A DNA stretch of 45,516 nucleotides from NCBI GenBank assembly GCA_963575745.1, contig CAUYUJ010017644.1:183948-229463 (forward strand), written 5' to 3'. Origin of the DNA: Prorocentrum cordatum (taxonomy: Eukaryota; Sar; Dinophyceae; Prorocentrales; Prorocentraceae). The notes below the pieces were generated by a model that ran no database searches, was not told the DNA's origin, and was given only the letters and a program-made list of their open reading frames with translations. Below, piece by piece: positions 20,984 to 30,675 of the stretch. The translations under genes and the position numbers were made by a program. Each line of letters starts with the position of its first letter. Position 1 is the first letter of the stretch.

Positions 20984-21998
20984 TTCGAGCATGAGCCTGC
21001 AGGTGAGGTCGAGGTTGCCGAGGAGACGGCCAACGCGAACTTCTTCGCATGTGGCGTCAAGCAGGGCGACGACGACAGAGTGCTGGAGGAGCTGCATGGC
21101 AACGGGTACCGCTTCGGAATGAAGTGTGCTGCGGGGAAGCGCTTCAAGACATGGTTGAAGAACCACGCTGAGGAAGAGAAGGCATACTACGAGAAGACCG
21201 ATGCCGAGCAGAAGAAATACAGGGAGAAATGGGGGAAAGATCGCTACGAGGAGTACGTCGGGTACCGTTCCAAAGTCACGAGCCGCAGCCAGAAGAAGCG
21301 GAAGAAAGGCAGGATGCTCAACCTAGATGCTATCATCATGGCGGAGGGTGGCCGCGACAGCATCTCTGCCGTGCGCGGGGCGCTGAACATAGCCCGCTGG
21401 TGCATGAAAAAAGGCCCACCCTACGTGGAGGTCAGCGAGCGGTCGGGCAGGCTGGAGTTCGAGTACGAGGAGAAGAGCAGGCTCAATGAGATGGGCGAGA
21501 CCTGGGAGCATCACGAAGAGGAGCACGCGCCCAAGAAGCGGATCAAGCATGAGAGTGGCAGCAGTGGTAGCGGCGCGAGTGGGGGCAACCAGCAGCCTCC
21601 TGCGGCCGGGGCAGCTGGCGGCCAGCCTGGCGCCGAGGCGACCCCAGGCGGCCAGGCGGCGAGCGGCGCGCCTTCAGCAGGTGGCGGCACGCCCATCAGC
21701 GCTGGCGGGACGCCGATCAGGACGCAGCAGGGCAAGGGCAGCAAGGGCACGAAGGGCAAGTCGGAGAAGGGCAAGGGCAAGACCGCCAAAGGCAAGTGCA
21801 AGGCCAAGGCCAGCAAGACGAGCTCGCAGCAGCAGAAGTCCAGCATCAAGACAGTGACTGACACCATGAACTACTACTGCACGGCCACTACACAAGCCGA
21901 GAAACTCTTGAGGATGATCGACCGCAACGTGGACGGCTGGGGAAAGTTCGCGGCCTTCACTGAGAGCCTCAAGGCGAGCCTCGACAAGCTGCTCCAGG

Positions 21999-22112
21999 AC
22001 TTAACTCCTCCTCCTCTTCCTCCTCCTCCTCCTCCTCCTTTGCTCCTCCTCTTCCTCCTCCTCCTCCTCCTCCACCTCCACCTCCTCCTCCACCGTTTGC
22101 CCCTCCTCGCCA
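21999..22112 (+). repeat. Intron built from (TCC)n
   Basis: CTTAACTCC followed by TCC triplets with ACC variants, ending CTCGCCAG. The frames on both sides join without shift. Confidence 0.65.
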
Positions 22113-22184
22113 GAGGATGCGGACAAGAACAATTTCTTCCAGGAGGTGCTCACGACTGGCATCGAGGTCCTGAAGGACCGATCG

Positions 22185-22405
22185 GAGGAGGAGGATCGAG
22201 AGGAAGAAGGAGGGAGAGGAGGAGGAAGAGGAGGAGGAGGAGGAGCTCGGAGGAAGAGGAGAAGGAAGATGAATAAGAGCTGGAGGAGGACTGAGGAGGA
22301 GAAGGAGGAGGAGGAGGAGGAGGAGGAGAAGGAGGAGGAGGAGGGGAACCGATGAGGGGAGGACCCAACTGTTTCGGACAGCGTTCAATCCCCAAAAACC
22401 CCCAG
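22185..22405 (+). repeat. Intron built from (GGA)n
   Basis: GGA/GAA triplets to about 22345, then GGGGAGGACCC...ACCCCCAG. It begins GAGGAG and ends AG; GA-AG introns are known in dinoflagellates. Confidence 0.6.
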
Positions 22406-22758
22406 GAGCAGGTCGACGAGGACGAGTTCGCGAAGGGCGTCAAGTCGATCTCCTTGCTGGACGAGCTGATCGATCAGGTCTTCTCGGCGAAGACCGCGCT
22501 CCACGACATGCGCAACATTCCGATGCAGGGTTAGGATGCTATCTAGGCTTCGTGGAAGGAGGAGGGAGGAGCAAAGAGGAGGAGGAAAAGGTTCGCACTT
22601 GATGCAGACTCGTATTTCTAGAGTTCTAGAGCGGTGAGGTAGAGATGCCGCCGCTCCTTGTGGGAGATCTTTTTGCTACAATCGCCACGATTGCCTGCAA
22701 AAAACTGGACGGCCTCTTCCAAACTGTATCCCATGGGCGATCTGGGCGGGATTGAAGA

Positions 22759-22995
22759 GGTACCCGTGGGGTACCCGTTTGGTACCCGTTTGGTACCCGT
22801 TTGGTACCAGTTTGGTACCCGTCTGGTACCCTCCTCGGACACTGTGTTTTATCACATATGGTGAGGGGGTACCCGTTTGGTACCCGTTCGGTACCCGTTT
22901 GGTACCCGTTCGGTACCCGTTTGGTACCCGTTTGGTACCCGTCTGGTCCCCGTTTGGTACCCGTTTGGTACCCGTTCGGTACCCGTTTGGTCCCC
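22759..22995. repeat. 11-bp minisatellite GGTACCCGTTT, two blocks
   Basis: Blocks 22759-22830 and 22868-22995 consist of GGTACCCGTTT units with a few CGTTC or CGTCT variants, separated by 37 bp containing TTTTATCACATATGG. Because 11 is not a multiple of 3, every frame cycles through the same 11-residue peptide, so long open frames here are artefacts. Confidence 0.95.
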
Positions 22996-23141
22996 GGCAC
23001 TTTTGGCTCTCTCCGGCAATTTCCCTCCAGCAAGCCGGCAACTGCGGTCTGTAAACAGGCAACTAGGTGTGTTAAAGGCCCCTGAGCTCGGCTGGATAAG
23101 CCTGCAGAGAGCATACAAACCCAACAAAAGCAAACTTAAAA

Positions 23142-23275
23142 GCTCAAACCCAGCCTCGAGAGATCCTCTAAGCGGAGCCTGGAGCCTCACGCCCGATGGC
23201 AACTGTTACAAGGCAGCTGTGGCAAAGCAAACTTTAGCTCAAACCCAGCCTCGAGAGATCCTCTAAGCGGAGCCT
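23142..23275. repeat. Direct repeat of 39 bp
   Basis: GCTCAAACCCAGCCTCGAGA...CGGAGCCT occurs identically at 23142-23180 and 23237-23275. Confidence 0.9.
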
Positions 23276-23349
23276 CACGCCCGATAGAAACGCATATCCC
23301 CACGCCGTAGACGAGCAGACGTCGGCGAGCTCTGCAGACGTCGGTGACC

Positions 23350-23830
23350 TCGAGGAATCGATCGAGGATCGAGGTTTGGCGCTTTCTAAATATGTGGTCT
23401 CATTTGGAGGCCTCTCGTCACCACAGACTGGATTCGCCCTTGAAATCTGATTCGAGATCATATCTCTCGATGCCCTTGGGATTTGCTGCTTCAGAGGATC
23501 GAGGCTTGGCGCGTTCGAAGTGGCCTCGTTTTTGGAGGCCCCTCGTCACCATGGACTGGATTCGCTTTCGAAATTCTCAAGGGCCAGATCAGTCTCGATG
23601 ACCTTCGGAACGAGGTTTGAAATCGGCAAGCGCTGTGGTGAAGTCCACTCGAGGTTCACGTGGGCTGAATCTACCCCTCGAAATTCTGCCCCGAACGCAT
23701 CCGACTGGGGGCGTCGATTAATCGGACGTCGGTTGGATTCCTGGTGAGGTGTCGAGGTTTTACGTTTTCGGAATTGGTCTCGTTTGGAGACCTCTCGTTG
23801 CCATAGGCTGGATTCCATTTGACATTCTGG
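23350..23830. repeat. Three diverged copies upstream of the transposase-like gene
   Basis: Around 23366, 23499 and 23752 the order GATCGAGGTTTGGCG, GGTCTCGTTTGGAG, CCTCTCGTCACCA, GACTGGATTC recurs at unequal spacing (about 130 and 250 bp). This may be upstream regulatory repeats or old duplicates; there is no coding evidence. Confidence 0.7.
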
Positions 23831-23950
23831 AGAACGATCCCAAAATACGAAAAATAACAAACAACACGAAACGAACTAACACGGAAACCACCAGCAATGT
23901 GAGTACAATGAGACACGGAACACTTTCACAAGAAAACACAACATAGTTCA

Positions 23951-23976
23951 TCGTAGCCTATTTTGGCTCGCACAAG
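23951..23976 (+). promoter_or_regulatory. Relic spliced-leader sequence
   Basis: TCGTAGCCTATTTTGGCTC then GCACAAG. Compared with the dinoflagellate leader (CCGTAGCCATTTTGGCTCAAG) it has one inserted T in the core and four extra bases before the terminal AAG. It ends nine bases before the ATG of the intronless gene at 23986. Confidence 0.75.
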
Positions 23977-23985
23977 AAATGATAG

Positions 23986-26046
23986 ATGGCGCCTAAGAGG
24001 CGCCGAAGTCCCTCGCCAGAGCCTGTTCGGTTTGACGATAGCTCTGACTCAGATGAGCCATGGGACGCAGATGCCGATGTTGCAGCAGAAGCCCGCGATC
24101 AAGCAGGGCATGCTCTTGTCAAGCATCTGTTGCAGCTGTGCGCTCGCGGCACACTCGATGCCACTTCATTCTGCATCGCGTGCTATCATGCTGCAGAATC
24201 GGGGTGTGAATGTTCGGACCTCCGCCTTTACGGGAGGAGGCCTGGGCTCAGCTCTGGCAATTACAAGAAGCACCTTGACGCGGTGCTTCCAACTTCTAAC
24301 GTTGAGATGTGTACCTTGGTCGTTCCCCAGTGGAGGTTTGGTAGGAGAGTGCGCAGACGAATATTGTGTGCACCTCCCCACGAAGTCTTGAATCAAGAAT
24401 GCGAGATATCTCCACCTGAACCCATTCCCGTCGACGAGCTCAATGATTGGAGTGAGGCGTTCAACAATCACCCCAAGCGTCGTCTAGCTGGCGACGCTAG
24501 GCCTGTTGTGCCGACAGCTTTATACCTAGACGGTATACGTTACACTCGGACGACTCTAGCAGGGAAACAAGATTCTCTTACAGGGATATTTGCATATTCT
24601 TTAGCCTCTGGTCTACGACACTTGTTGGCTGTCCTTTCAAAGCGAGAGATGTGCAGATGTGGCTGCGGTGGGCATTGTACGTTGTACCCAGTGTTTTTAT
24701 TTCTCAAAGAGAGCTATGCCGCCGCTGCTTCTGGACGCAGGCCCGCGGTGCAATGCGACGGTTCCCCGTGGCCTGAACATTCTCGGCATGCTGAGTTATA
24801 TCGAGACAGCCCAATGATGCCGTTCAGGTTTTTGATTGCGCAAATCAAAGGAGATTGGATGGAATACACATCCACGTTTGGCTTTGCCAGTTGGAACTCC
24901 AAGCACAGGCCTTGCATATTCTGCAGGTGTAGCAAAAGGACAATGCATAATTATGACCATGTTCATCTGGATGGTCACGCGTGGGGCACGATTGACGATG
25001 ATCAGTATGAGAGGGATTGCAGCAATTGCGAGATTAGGGTTTGGATCCGCACGGAACTTGACAGAGACGCAATCCTTCGTGGTGGGCTGAAATTTCAAAG
25101 CAAAAGCAAAAAAGTGAATGGGCGAGCATTGCAATGTCGAGTGCCACGCTTTCCTCAGCTTCGGCCGCAAGATCGGCTGGATCCATCCCCTGGGTGCCTC
25201 GATACAGGTCAGTTCGAGGAGGCAACATTGCCATTTGAGGCCTGCTTCTGGCGACGACACTTTGATCAAAAGGGTGCTTGCTTAGATCCTGTATCGCGAA
25301 GGGTTCCAATATTCGGTGAGGCCGTCGGTATCACACCGCAATCGTCTTTAATGATTGACACGTTACACACGCTGTACTTGGGTGTATTTCAACGGTACGT
25401 TGCCTTTGTGGTTTGGGCCTGTATATCGGAAAATGTGTATGTAATGAGCGGCAATGCAGAGGAGGTGTTGGAGTTGACACTTGCTCGGCTTTTCTTAGAT
25501 CTAAAACAGTGGTACCACAGTCGGGGCATTCCGAAATCCGAACAGCTAGGGCAACTCACAAGCAAAATGGTAGGGGTGAAAAAAAAACAGGAGCTGAAAA
25601 CAAAAGCAGCGGAGACTGGTACAATTGTGTCCTGGGCAGCTGGCGTGGCACAGAAACACGACCGCTTGAAGAGTAGTGTGCAGATGTTTGTTGCTGGGCG
25701 TTGCCTCGTGGATTACATGGACATTTTAAAACATGAGGGTCGTGCAATATCACGGCCCACGTGCCGACAGCTCATCGAGCTCGCCGTGCGACACGTGACT
25801 TTGATGCAGGAGATGGGCGCTAACCTAGCCCCCAAATCCCACCTTTTCGTTCACCTCACCCAGAGGATTTTGCGGTGTGGGAACCCACGCTCTTACTCGA
25901 CGTTCCTCGACGAGTCGTTGAACAGAGTATTGTCAGAGATCGCAGCGTCAGCTAATCATAGCAGGGCCACGTGGGAACGCACGATTTTCTCACGCGTTCA
26001 TTTGTTGCCGCACGTGCTGCCCCACATGGCGTTTGCGCAGTTGTGA
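23986..26046 (+). CDS. Transposase-like protein (Tnp2/CACTA-type motif order)
   Basis: Intronless 686-residue frame. The ATG follows a relic spliced leader by nine bases. Visible features: basic/acidic N-terminus (MAPKRRRSPSPEP then a Ser/Asp-rich stretch); a Cys/His cluster CRCGCGGHC (223-231); AQIKGDWMEYTSTFGF with GD at 289-290; a CIFCRC knuckle (310-315); SLMIDTLHTLYLGVFQRY with D458 and H461; and a C-terminal helical region ending HVLPHMAFAQL. Known Tnp2-type CACTA transposases carry GD...GF...CxxC followed by DxxHxLxLG in this order. A third acidic catalytic residue I cannot place. It lies inside the 13.8-kb element and reads toward its right end. It has no stop or frameshift, so it may be functional. 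Alternative: a domesticated or repeated dinoflagellate gene with only the Zn knuckles in common. Confidence 0.7.
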   Translation: MAPKRRRSPSPEPVRFDDSSDSDEPWDADADVAAEARDQAGHALVKHLLQLCARGTLDATSFCIACYHAAESGCECSDLRLYGRRPGLSSGNYKKHLDAVLPTSNVEMCTLVVPQWRFGRRVRRRILCAPPHEVLNQECEISPPEPIPVDELNDWSEAFNNHPKRRLAGDARPVVPTALYLDGIRYTRTTLAGKQDSLTGIFAYSLASGLRHLLAVLSKREMCRCGCGGHCTLYPVFLFLKESYAAAASGRRPAVQCDGSPWPEHSRHAELYRDSPMMPFRFLIAQIKGDWMEYTSTFGFASWNSKHRPCIFCRCSKRTMHNYDHVHLDGHAWGTIDDDQYERDCSNCEIRVWIRTELDRDAILRGGLKFQSKSKKVNGRALQCRVPRFPQLRPQDRLDPSPGCLDTGQFEEATLPFEACFWRRHFDQKGACLDPVSRRVPIFGEAVGITPQSSLMIDTLHTLYLGVFQRYVAFVVWACISENVYVMSGNAEEVLELTLARLFLDLKQWYHSRGIPKSEQLGQLTSKMVGVKKKQELKTKAAETGTIVSWAAGVAQKHDRLKSSVQMFVAGRCLVDYMDILKHEGRAISRPTCRQLIELAVRHVTLMQEMGANLAPKSHLFVHLTQRILRCGNPRSYSTFLDESLNRVLSEIAASANHSRATWERTIFSRVHLLPHVLPHMAFAQL

Positions 26047-26295
26047 CGAGTAGGAAGACTAGATGTTGCATCGGCATCGCATCAGACACCAATAGCACAC
26101 ACGCAAACAACGACAACATAAAACGAAAAGGCACATCAGAGTGCAACAAGCACCGCAGCATGACAATCGAAAAATGAGCATACGATTGATGAAGCATATG
26201 GCGATAAGGGTCAACGCAGCAAACAACAAACGACAAGCAGTAACATACAAAGGGGGTACGGCACTAAGTTCGCCCCCCCTCCCCCTTCCCCATGC

Positions 26296-26747
26296 CGATC
26301 TGGGGTCCACCTCCGACCCGAGAGATCGCTCTCGAGAGGCACGCGACCAGGCTTCGCAGCGCCGCCTTCCTCGCACGCGTTTGGGATCGGTCTGAACCCT
26401 GATCCTAGTCCTCCTCCTGCTCTCCTCCTCCTCCTGCTCCACCTCATGCTCCTCCTCCTCCTCAGCTTCCTCGCAATCCCTCCTCCTCCTGCTCATCCTC
26501 CTCCTCCTCCTCCTCCTCCTATTCCTCCTCCTCCTCCTTCGTATCCTCCGCGGGCCACATGCGGCGTCGCAAGCTGCCGAATTGGAAGGAGCTCGCTGCC
26601 ACGATCCCCCCAGATGCAGCGGAGCGAGAGGCAGAATTTGAGAAGATGGCCAAGGAGGGGGAGGAGGAGGAGGAAGAGCAGGCCGCGGCAGAGGCGGGCG
26701 AAGGCTCGAGCGATGCATCTATCAGGAGGTGGCGCGCGGACAACTAG
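26296..26747 (+). CDS. Small two-exon protein with acidic tail
   Basis: The first block starts MPIWGPPPTREIALERHATR and continues LRSAAFLARVWDR before a possible GT donor (GATCG then GTCTGAACC, about 26390). A TCC/CTCCTG array (26405-26545) separates it from the second block, MRRRKLPNWKELAATIPPDA then AEREAEFEKMAKEGEEEEEE and an Ala/Glu-rich end with TAG at 26745-26747. The second block could be its own gene from the ATG at 26559. The helical, charged sequence is credible as protein; the family is unknown. It is the last clear coding unit before the right end of the giant element. Confidence 0.45.
26405..26545 (+). repeat. (TCC)n array, probable intron
   Basis: TCC/CTG-interrupted pyrimidine triplets between two coding blocks. 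Confidence 0.8.
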
Positions 26748-26784
26748 GTTCTGCTGCCTTGGGGGTCAGGGTGCGAATAAAAAG

Positions 26785-26925
26785 GGACATCGATGCATCG
26801 GAGGTGCATCGGCAACGCCACGGCGACCGTGATCGGATGCATCGAATCGTCGATGCATCGGCGCTGCATCGATCGCGCATCGGCCATGGCGTCGATGGCA
26901 CCGAAACGACGATGCATCGGCGATC
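26785..26925. repeat. GATGCATCG-rich segment related to MITE-1 interior
   Basis: At least five GATGCATCG words and ATCGGCGATCGATCC, but no GATGGGGTCCGAG ends. It is probably the remains of a MITE-1 element or of the same satellite-like interior. Confidence 0.5.
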
Positions 26926-27673
26926 GATCCTTCGTCGTCCGCTCGGATCTGGCCTTTATGGGGCCTGCAGGTTCGGAGCCCGAGGAGATCCATGCAGAGT
27001 CGAGCGAGTGCGAGTCCCCCACGGCCGAAGCTCGCGAACGAAAGATGCACAAACTCGAAGCACGTGCACAGGACATGACCTCCTAAACGACATCTGACCT
27101 CCAGAGCAATCGTGGGGCGTGGGCAAGGGGAATAGGAACGGTTCGAAATTGTCTGTGGACCCCCGTGGGAGCGTGTATATTCGATCTGGTTCCGATCGAG
27201 GAGCGAGCCGTCGAAACACATCGTTGTGAGCAGGCTCGGCGCGAGCTCGAGCCTGAACGCGAAGCCCTTCGTTCGGGGGAGAATCGCGGTTCGGGACCAT
27301 CCCGCTGATTTCAAGTTCGGCCCTTCCGAAGTCCGTTGCAACGAGGCTTCGGCATCGAGAGGGTCGGACTTTAAACCAGCGAGGCGATCTCATATTGCGC
27401 TTCGCCCACGAACAAATATTCCGAGGAGCAGCGCTGGCCGTCGCAGCAGCGGGGCGAGCAAGCCTCGCGAGAAGGCAGCTCAGCGGGCCGACCCGTGATT
27501 GTAGATATTTCAAGCTTGGCGGGTCTCTGCTAAGCCAACCAAGTGACGAAAGGGGTGCTTGTGCGAACTGTGTAGACAGAGACATATGCAGAGGCTCTGA
27601 CACTGGAACACCTCTATATAGAGAAGCGCGACGGCGATCCGCACACATGAAAATCGGCGTATGCGGCGGGCAA
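26926..27673. other. Region with weak + strand coding traces
   Basis: Two short + frames have plausible composition: GSEPEEIHAESSECESPTAE (ending about 27086) and EERAVETHRCEQARRELEPE (ending about 27308). Neither has a clear start or splice sites and I assign no function. Confidence 0.3.
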
Positions 27674-27936
<263 letters not shown>

Positions 27937-28089
27937 ATCCTGTCCCGCTCCTCCCGTGGGTCATGGTGTCCCGATGATGTCCCGTTGTATCATGCGGTGT
28001 CCCGATGGCGCTCCGTGAAACTGATTGCGAGGCGCATCGCACTCGCAAGCGGTAGGCGACCACGCACTGTAACGATACCTCGCCAGATA

Positions 28090-28470
28090 CACACAAGAAA
28101 TTTGCACCGCGAGCATGGACTAAATGCAACGCGCTCGCGTTGGGCCGCGAGCGAATCACGCCAAATGCACATATCAGCCCACGCAAGGTGCAACCTGAAA
28201 ATTTGCACCGCGAATGATGATAACAACGCAAAATGCACGCTGGAAATTTGCACCGCGAGTGATGATAACAACGCAAAATGCACGCTGGAAATTTGCACCG
28301 CTGGCAACAAAAAATTGCACCGCTTGGCGCTGGAAATTTACACCGCTGGCAACAAAAAATTGCACCGTTTGCTGCTCCGCGCGGCCAGACAATTTGCACC
28401 GTTCAAAACCAGAGTTTGCACCGCTGGGAACCAAATTTGCACCGTGGTTCTGGCGGTGCAAATTTTTACC
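28090..28470 (+). repeat. Right subterminal motif array
   Basis: About ten copies of AAATTTGCACCG or close variants in + orientation, within longer units such as GATGATAACAACGCAAAATG (two near-identical units at about 28213 and 28259). One reversed copy, GGTGCAAATTTTTACC, lies next to the terminal repeat, mirroring the left end. Confidence 0.8.
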
Positions 28471-28472
28471 GG

Positions 28473-28487
28473 CGTTTACCCCGTGGG
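28473..28487 (-). repeat. Right terminal inverted repeat of giant element
   Basis: CGTTTACCCCGTGGG, exact complement of 14639-14653; followed by TCCTAACC, which completes the empty site. Confidence 0.85.
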
Positions 28488-28760
28488 TCCTAACCGTGGC
28501 CCAATCCGGCGTAACAGCCCCTCAATGGGGCTTAATCCGGTCTTCAAGAGGGGAAAAGCACAGACACAATGAATCGTCGACTCCCAGGAAAATATGGGAA
28601 AATATGGGAAGTGGGGGGGAAGACGACAACCCAGAGACTATAGGAATGTATGGGGAATCCGGTCATTTGTGTCCATTCATTTGTGTGTCTCAGGGCCCCT
28701 TCAGTTCTGGTCCTTCCGACTAAGACCTCCCAGCAGCTGCCTCCGAGCATCCCTGGGCCG
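28488..28760. repeat. Tandem-repeat unit continuing right of the giant element
   Basis: CCCAATCCGGCGTAACAGCC, CAATGGGGCTTAATCCGG and GTCCTTCCGAC...GACCTCCCAG match the array at 14362-14638. The unit is itself interrupted by the T repeat at 28545-28704. Confidence 0.75.
28545..28704. mobile_element. T repeat, copy 1
   Basis: Shares with 41596-41753 the block CACAGACACAATGAATCGTC, GGAAAATATGGGAA, AAGTGGGGGGGAAGAC and the end CAGGGCCCCTTCAG. It interrupts CTTAATCCGG...TCCTTCCGAC, which is continuous at 14591-14613. Ends are only weakly inverted (CTTCAAGAGGGG against CCCCTTCAG). The class is unknown. Confidence 0.65.
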
Positions 28761-29165
28761 AGGATCGGTGCACACGCCCCGTCTCATGGCGCCAACATCG
28801 CAGAGCGGATTTCGCTCGGAAAACAGTAGGATGGGCCCGGAGTGTCCCGGAGAACTTCTTTCCGGATTTCGACGTGATATTTGTTCGGATTGTTTGGGGC
28901 CAGGAATGAAGACGATAAACAATCCAAGGGCCATTCTTTTAGTTTTTCGCCCGCCGTTTCGGGGTTGTGCATGGACAGAAATCCACGCGGAAGTCCGCTG
29001 CAGCACGTCTGCAAGGGCGGTGCACACGCCCCTTCTGGCTCTCGGCCCCGGGGGGGGGGGCCCTGCCCCGGTAGGCCAGGGGCGGAGCCCGTTTGGCGTC
29101 GCTGCTCGCCAAGACTTGCAAGAGGGACCCCAAATCCCTTATGATGAATCACGCAGGAAGCCATA
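28761..29165. other. No recognisable gene
   Basis: GC-rich DNA with a G run at about 29050-29060. Frames on either strand show no motif. Confidence 0.45.
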
Positions 29166-29238
29166 CCTCCTCCCTCCTTCTCGTCCTCCTCCTCCTCCTC
29201 CTCCTCCCTCTCCTCCCTCTCCTCCCTCTCCTCCTCCA
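29166..29238. repeat. (TCC)n array
   Basis: TCC/CTC triplets, bracketed by two copies of a CACGCAGGAAG word (about 29150 and 29250). Confidence 0.85.
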
Positions 29239-29342
29239 GGAGATGGGCATCACGCAGGAAGTCACCAGAGGCCCTGAGACCACTGCTTGCGCGGGCCGCC
29301 GGCACGGCACACCGCGTGGAAGGGCGCTCGCGCGCGATCCTA

Positions 29343-29573
29343 CCCCAAAGCCCTTATGAACAGATCCCCCCCTTTAAAAACCGAACTCCCCTCCAAATGC
29401 GACCTAACATTCCGGACCCCCCTCTTCGAAGGGGCGCCTGAATAAACCAGACCCCCTTATATGCTCCAATCCGAAGAAGGCGCCATGATTCATGATACGC
29501 CGGACCCCCCCAGTTACAAAAAAGGCGCCCGAAAAAAACTGGACCCGGGGGACGATCAAAGAGGGATTTAAAG
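29343..29573. mobile_element. MITE-5, copy 2
   Basis: Shares long blocks with copy 1: CCTCCAAATGCGACCTAACA, GTTACAAAAAAGGCGCC and GGGGGACGAT. The ends are diverged (CCCCAAAGCCCTTATGAA against GAGGGATTTAAAG). Confidence 0.75.
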
Positions 29574-29744
29574 CAGGCGTCCGGGTGGCCTCACCTTAAG
29601 AGGTAGCCTGAAGTGGCATTGGGTTGGGGCGTCCTCACAGAGCAGCTGCCCTCCCATGCACGAGTACCGACACCGTCGTCGAGCTCCGGGAGCAGGAAGG
29701 TCGCGGCCGGAGGGAGCCGCGCGCCGTGGCGGCACGGGCCCAGC

Positions 29745-29774
29745 GTTAAGCCGGGCCTATAGGCCCGACCTGAG
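29745..29774. mobile_element. 30-bp remnant consisting only of MITE-2 ends
   Basis: GTTAAGCCGGGCC, TATA, GGCCCGACCTGAG: both MITE-2 ends joined with no interior, flanked exactly by CCCAGC at 29739-29744 and 29775-29780. Confidence 0.75.
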
Positions 29775-29916
29775 CCCAGCGCCGCCCGTCAGCCTGCCTG
29801 CCCGAGGGCGGGGCGCTCTGCGGGTCGCCGTGCTGCTCGGCCGCGGCCTCGCACACCGCAGTGCCGAGGAGGCCGGCTGCGAGTTGCGCCTGCGCTCGCC
29901 GCCGCGCGCGCCAAGC

Positions 29917-30065
29917 CTTGAGTCGGGCGTGTCCCTCGAGAGGAGAAATATTCCAAAATGTCGTTTTTAGTCTGGGGGCGATTTTTATATTATTGTTCGA
30001 CTATTTTGGGGTATGTCTTAGATTCCGTCCAAAATCCGCCTGTAGGAGGACGCGCCCGACTTAAG
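29917..30065. mobile_element. MITE-2, copy 4 (intact, with target duplication)
   Basis: 149-bp element with ends CTTGAGTCGGGCGTGTCCC and GGAGGACGCGCCCGACTTAAG. CCAAGC is duplicated at 29911-29916 and 30066-30071. The interior is T-rich. Confidence 0.85.
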
Positions 30066-30339
30066 CCAAGCTGCGACCAAGTCCTGGGCCGCAGCACCCC
30101 CCCTCGCCAGCCGGCAATGACGATGACGATGACGATCATCGGCATCGTCCTCGTCACCGTCTTCGTCATTGAAGAGGCCGCCCCGCTCGGCTCGGCTCCC
30201 CCCCCGCCGCCCAGAGGCTCCGTCAGCTCGACGGGCGACGGCGTCGGCTGCTGCCGCCCGGGCCAGGCAGGGCGCGGGCCCGCCCGCGCTTCGAGTCCCT
30301 TGTTTTGTGGGGCAGAGTGATTCTCACACAGTATATTTC

Positions 30340-30660
<321 letters not shown>

Positions 30661-30675
30661 ATCATTCTTATTATA

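Larger units (their letters stand above)
20992..22534 (+). pseudogene. Hypothetical protein, 3' part of the interrupted gene
   Basis: Continues the frame of 17591-18482. The first block (20992 to about 21997) reads EHEPAGEVEVAEETANANFF, then a charged helical region with FGMKCAAGKRFKTWLKNHAE and KKYREKWGKDRYEEYVGYRS, a basic stretch SRSQKKRKKGRM, a Gly/Ala/Thr-rich linker and a Lys-rich tail (GKGSKGTKGKSEKGKGK). A TCC intron (about 21998-22112) leads to a short exon EDADKNNFFQEVLTTGIEVL. A GGA intron (22185-22405, GA...AG) leads to the last exon EQVDEDEFAKGVKSISLLDE, with TAG at 22532-22534. Exon joins keep frame, although the first requires a shared G or a non-GT donor. The basic, helical composition suggests a nucleic-acid-binding protein. 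An accessory transposition function is only inferred from its location. Confidence 0.6.

Noticed and set aside
19346-22276. 976-codon open frame on the + strand
   Set aside because: Its first half lies inside the 2.5-kb element and its minisatellite; only the part from 20992 on is credible coding.
22626-23202. Several overlapping frames with KRVPNGYQTGT repeats
   Set aside because: They come from the 11-bp minisatellite, which gives the same peptide in every frame.
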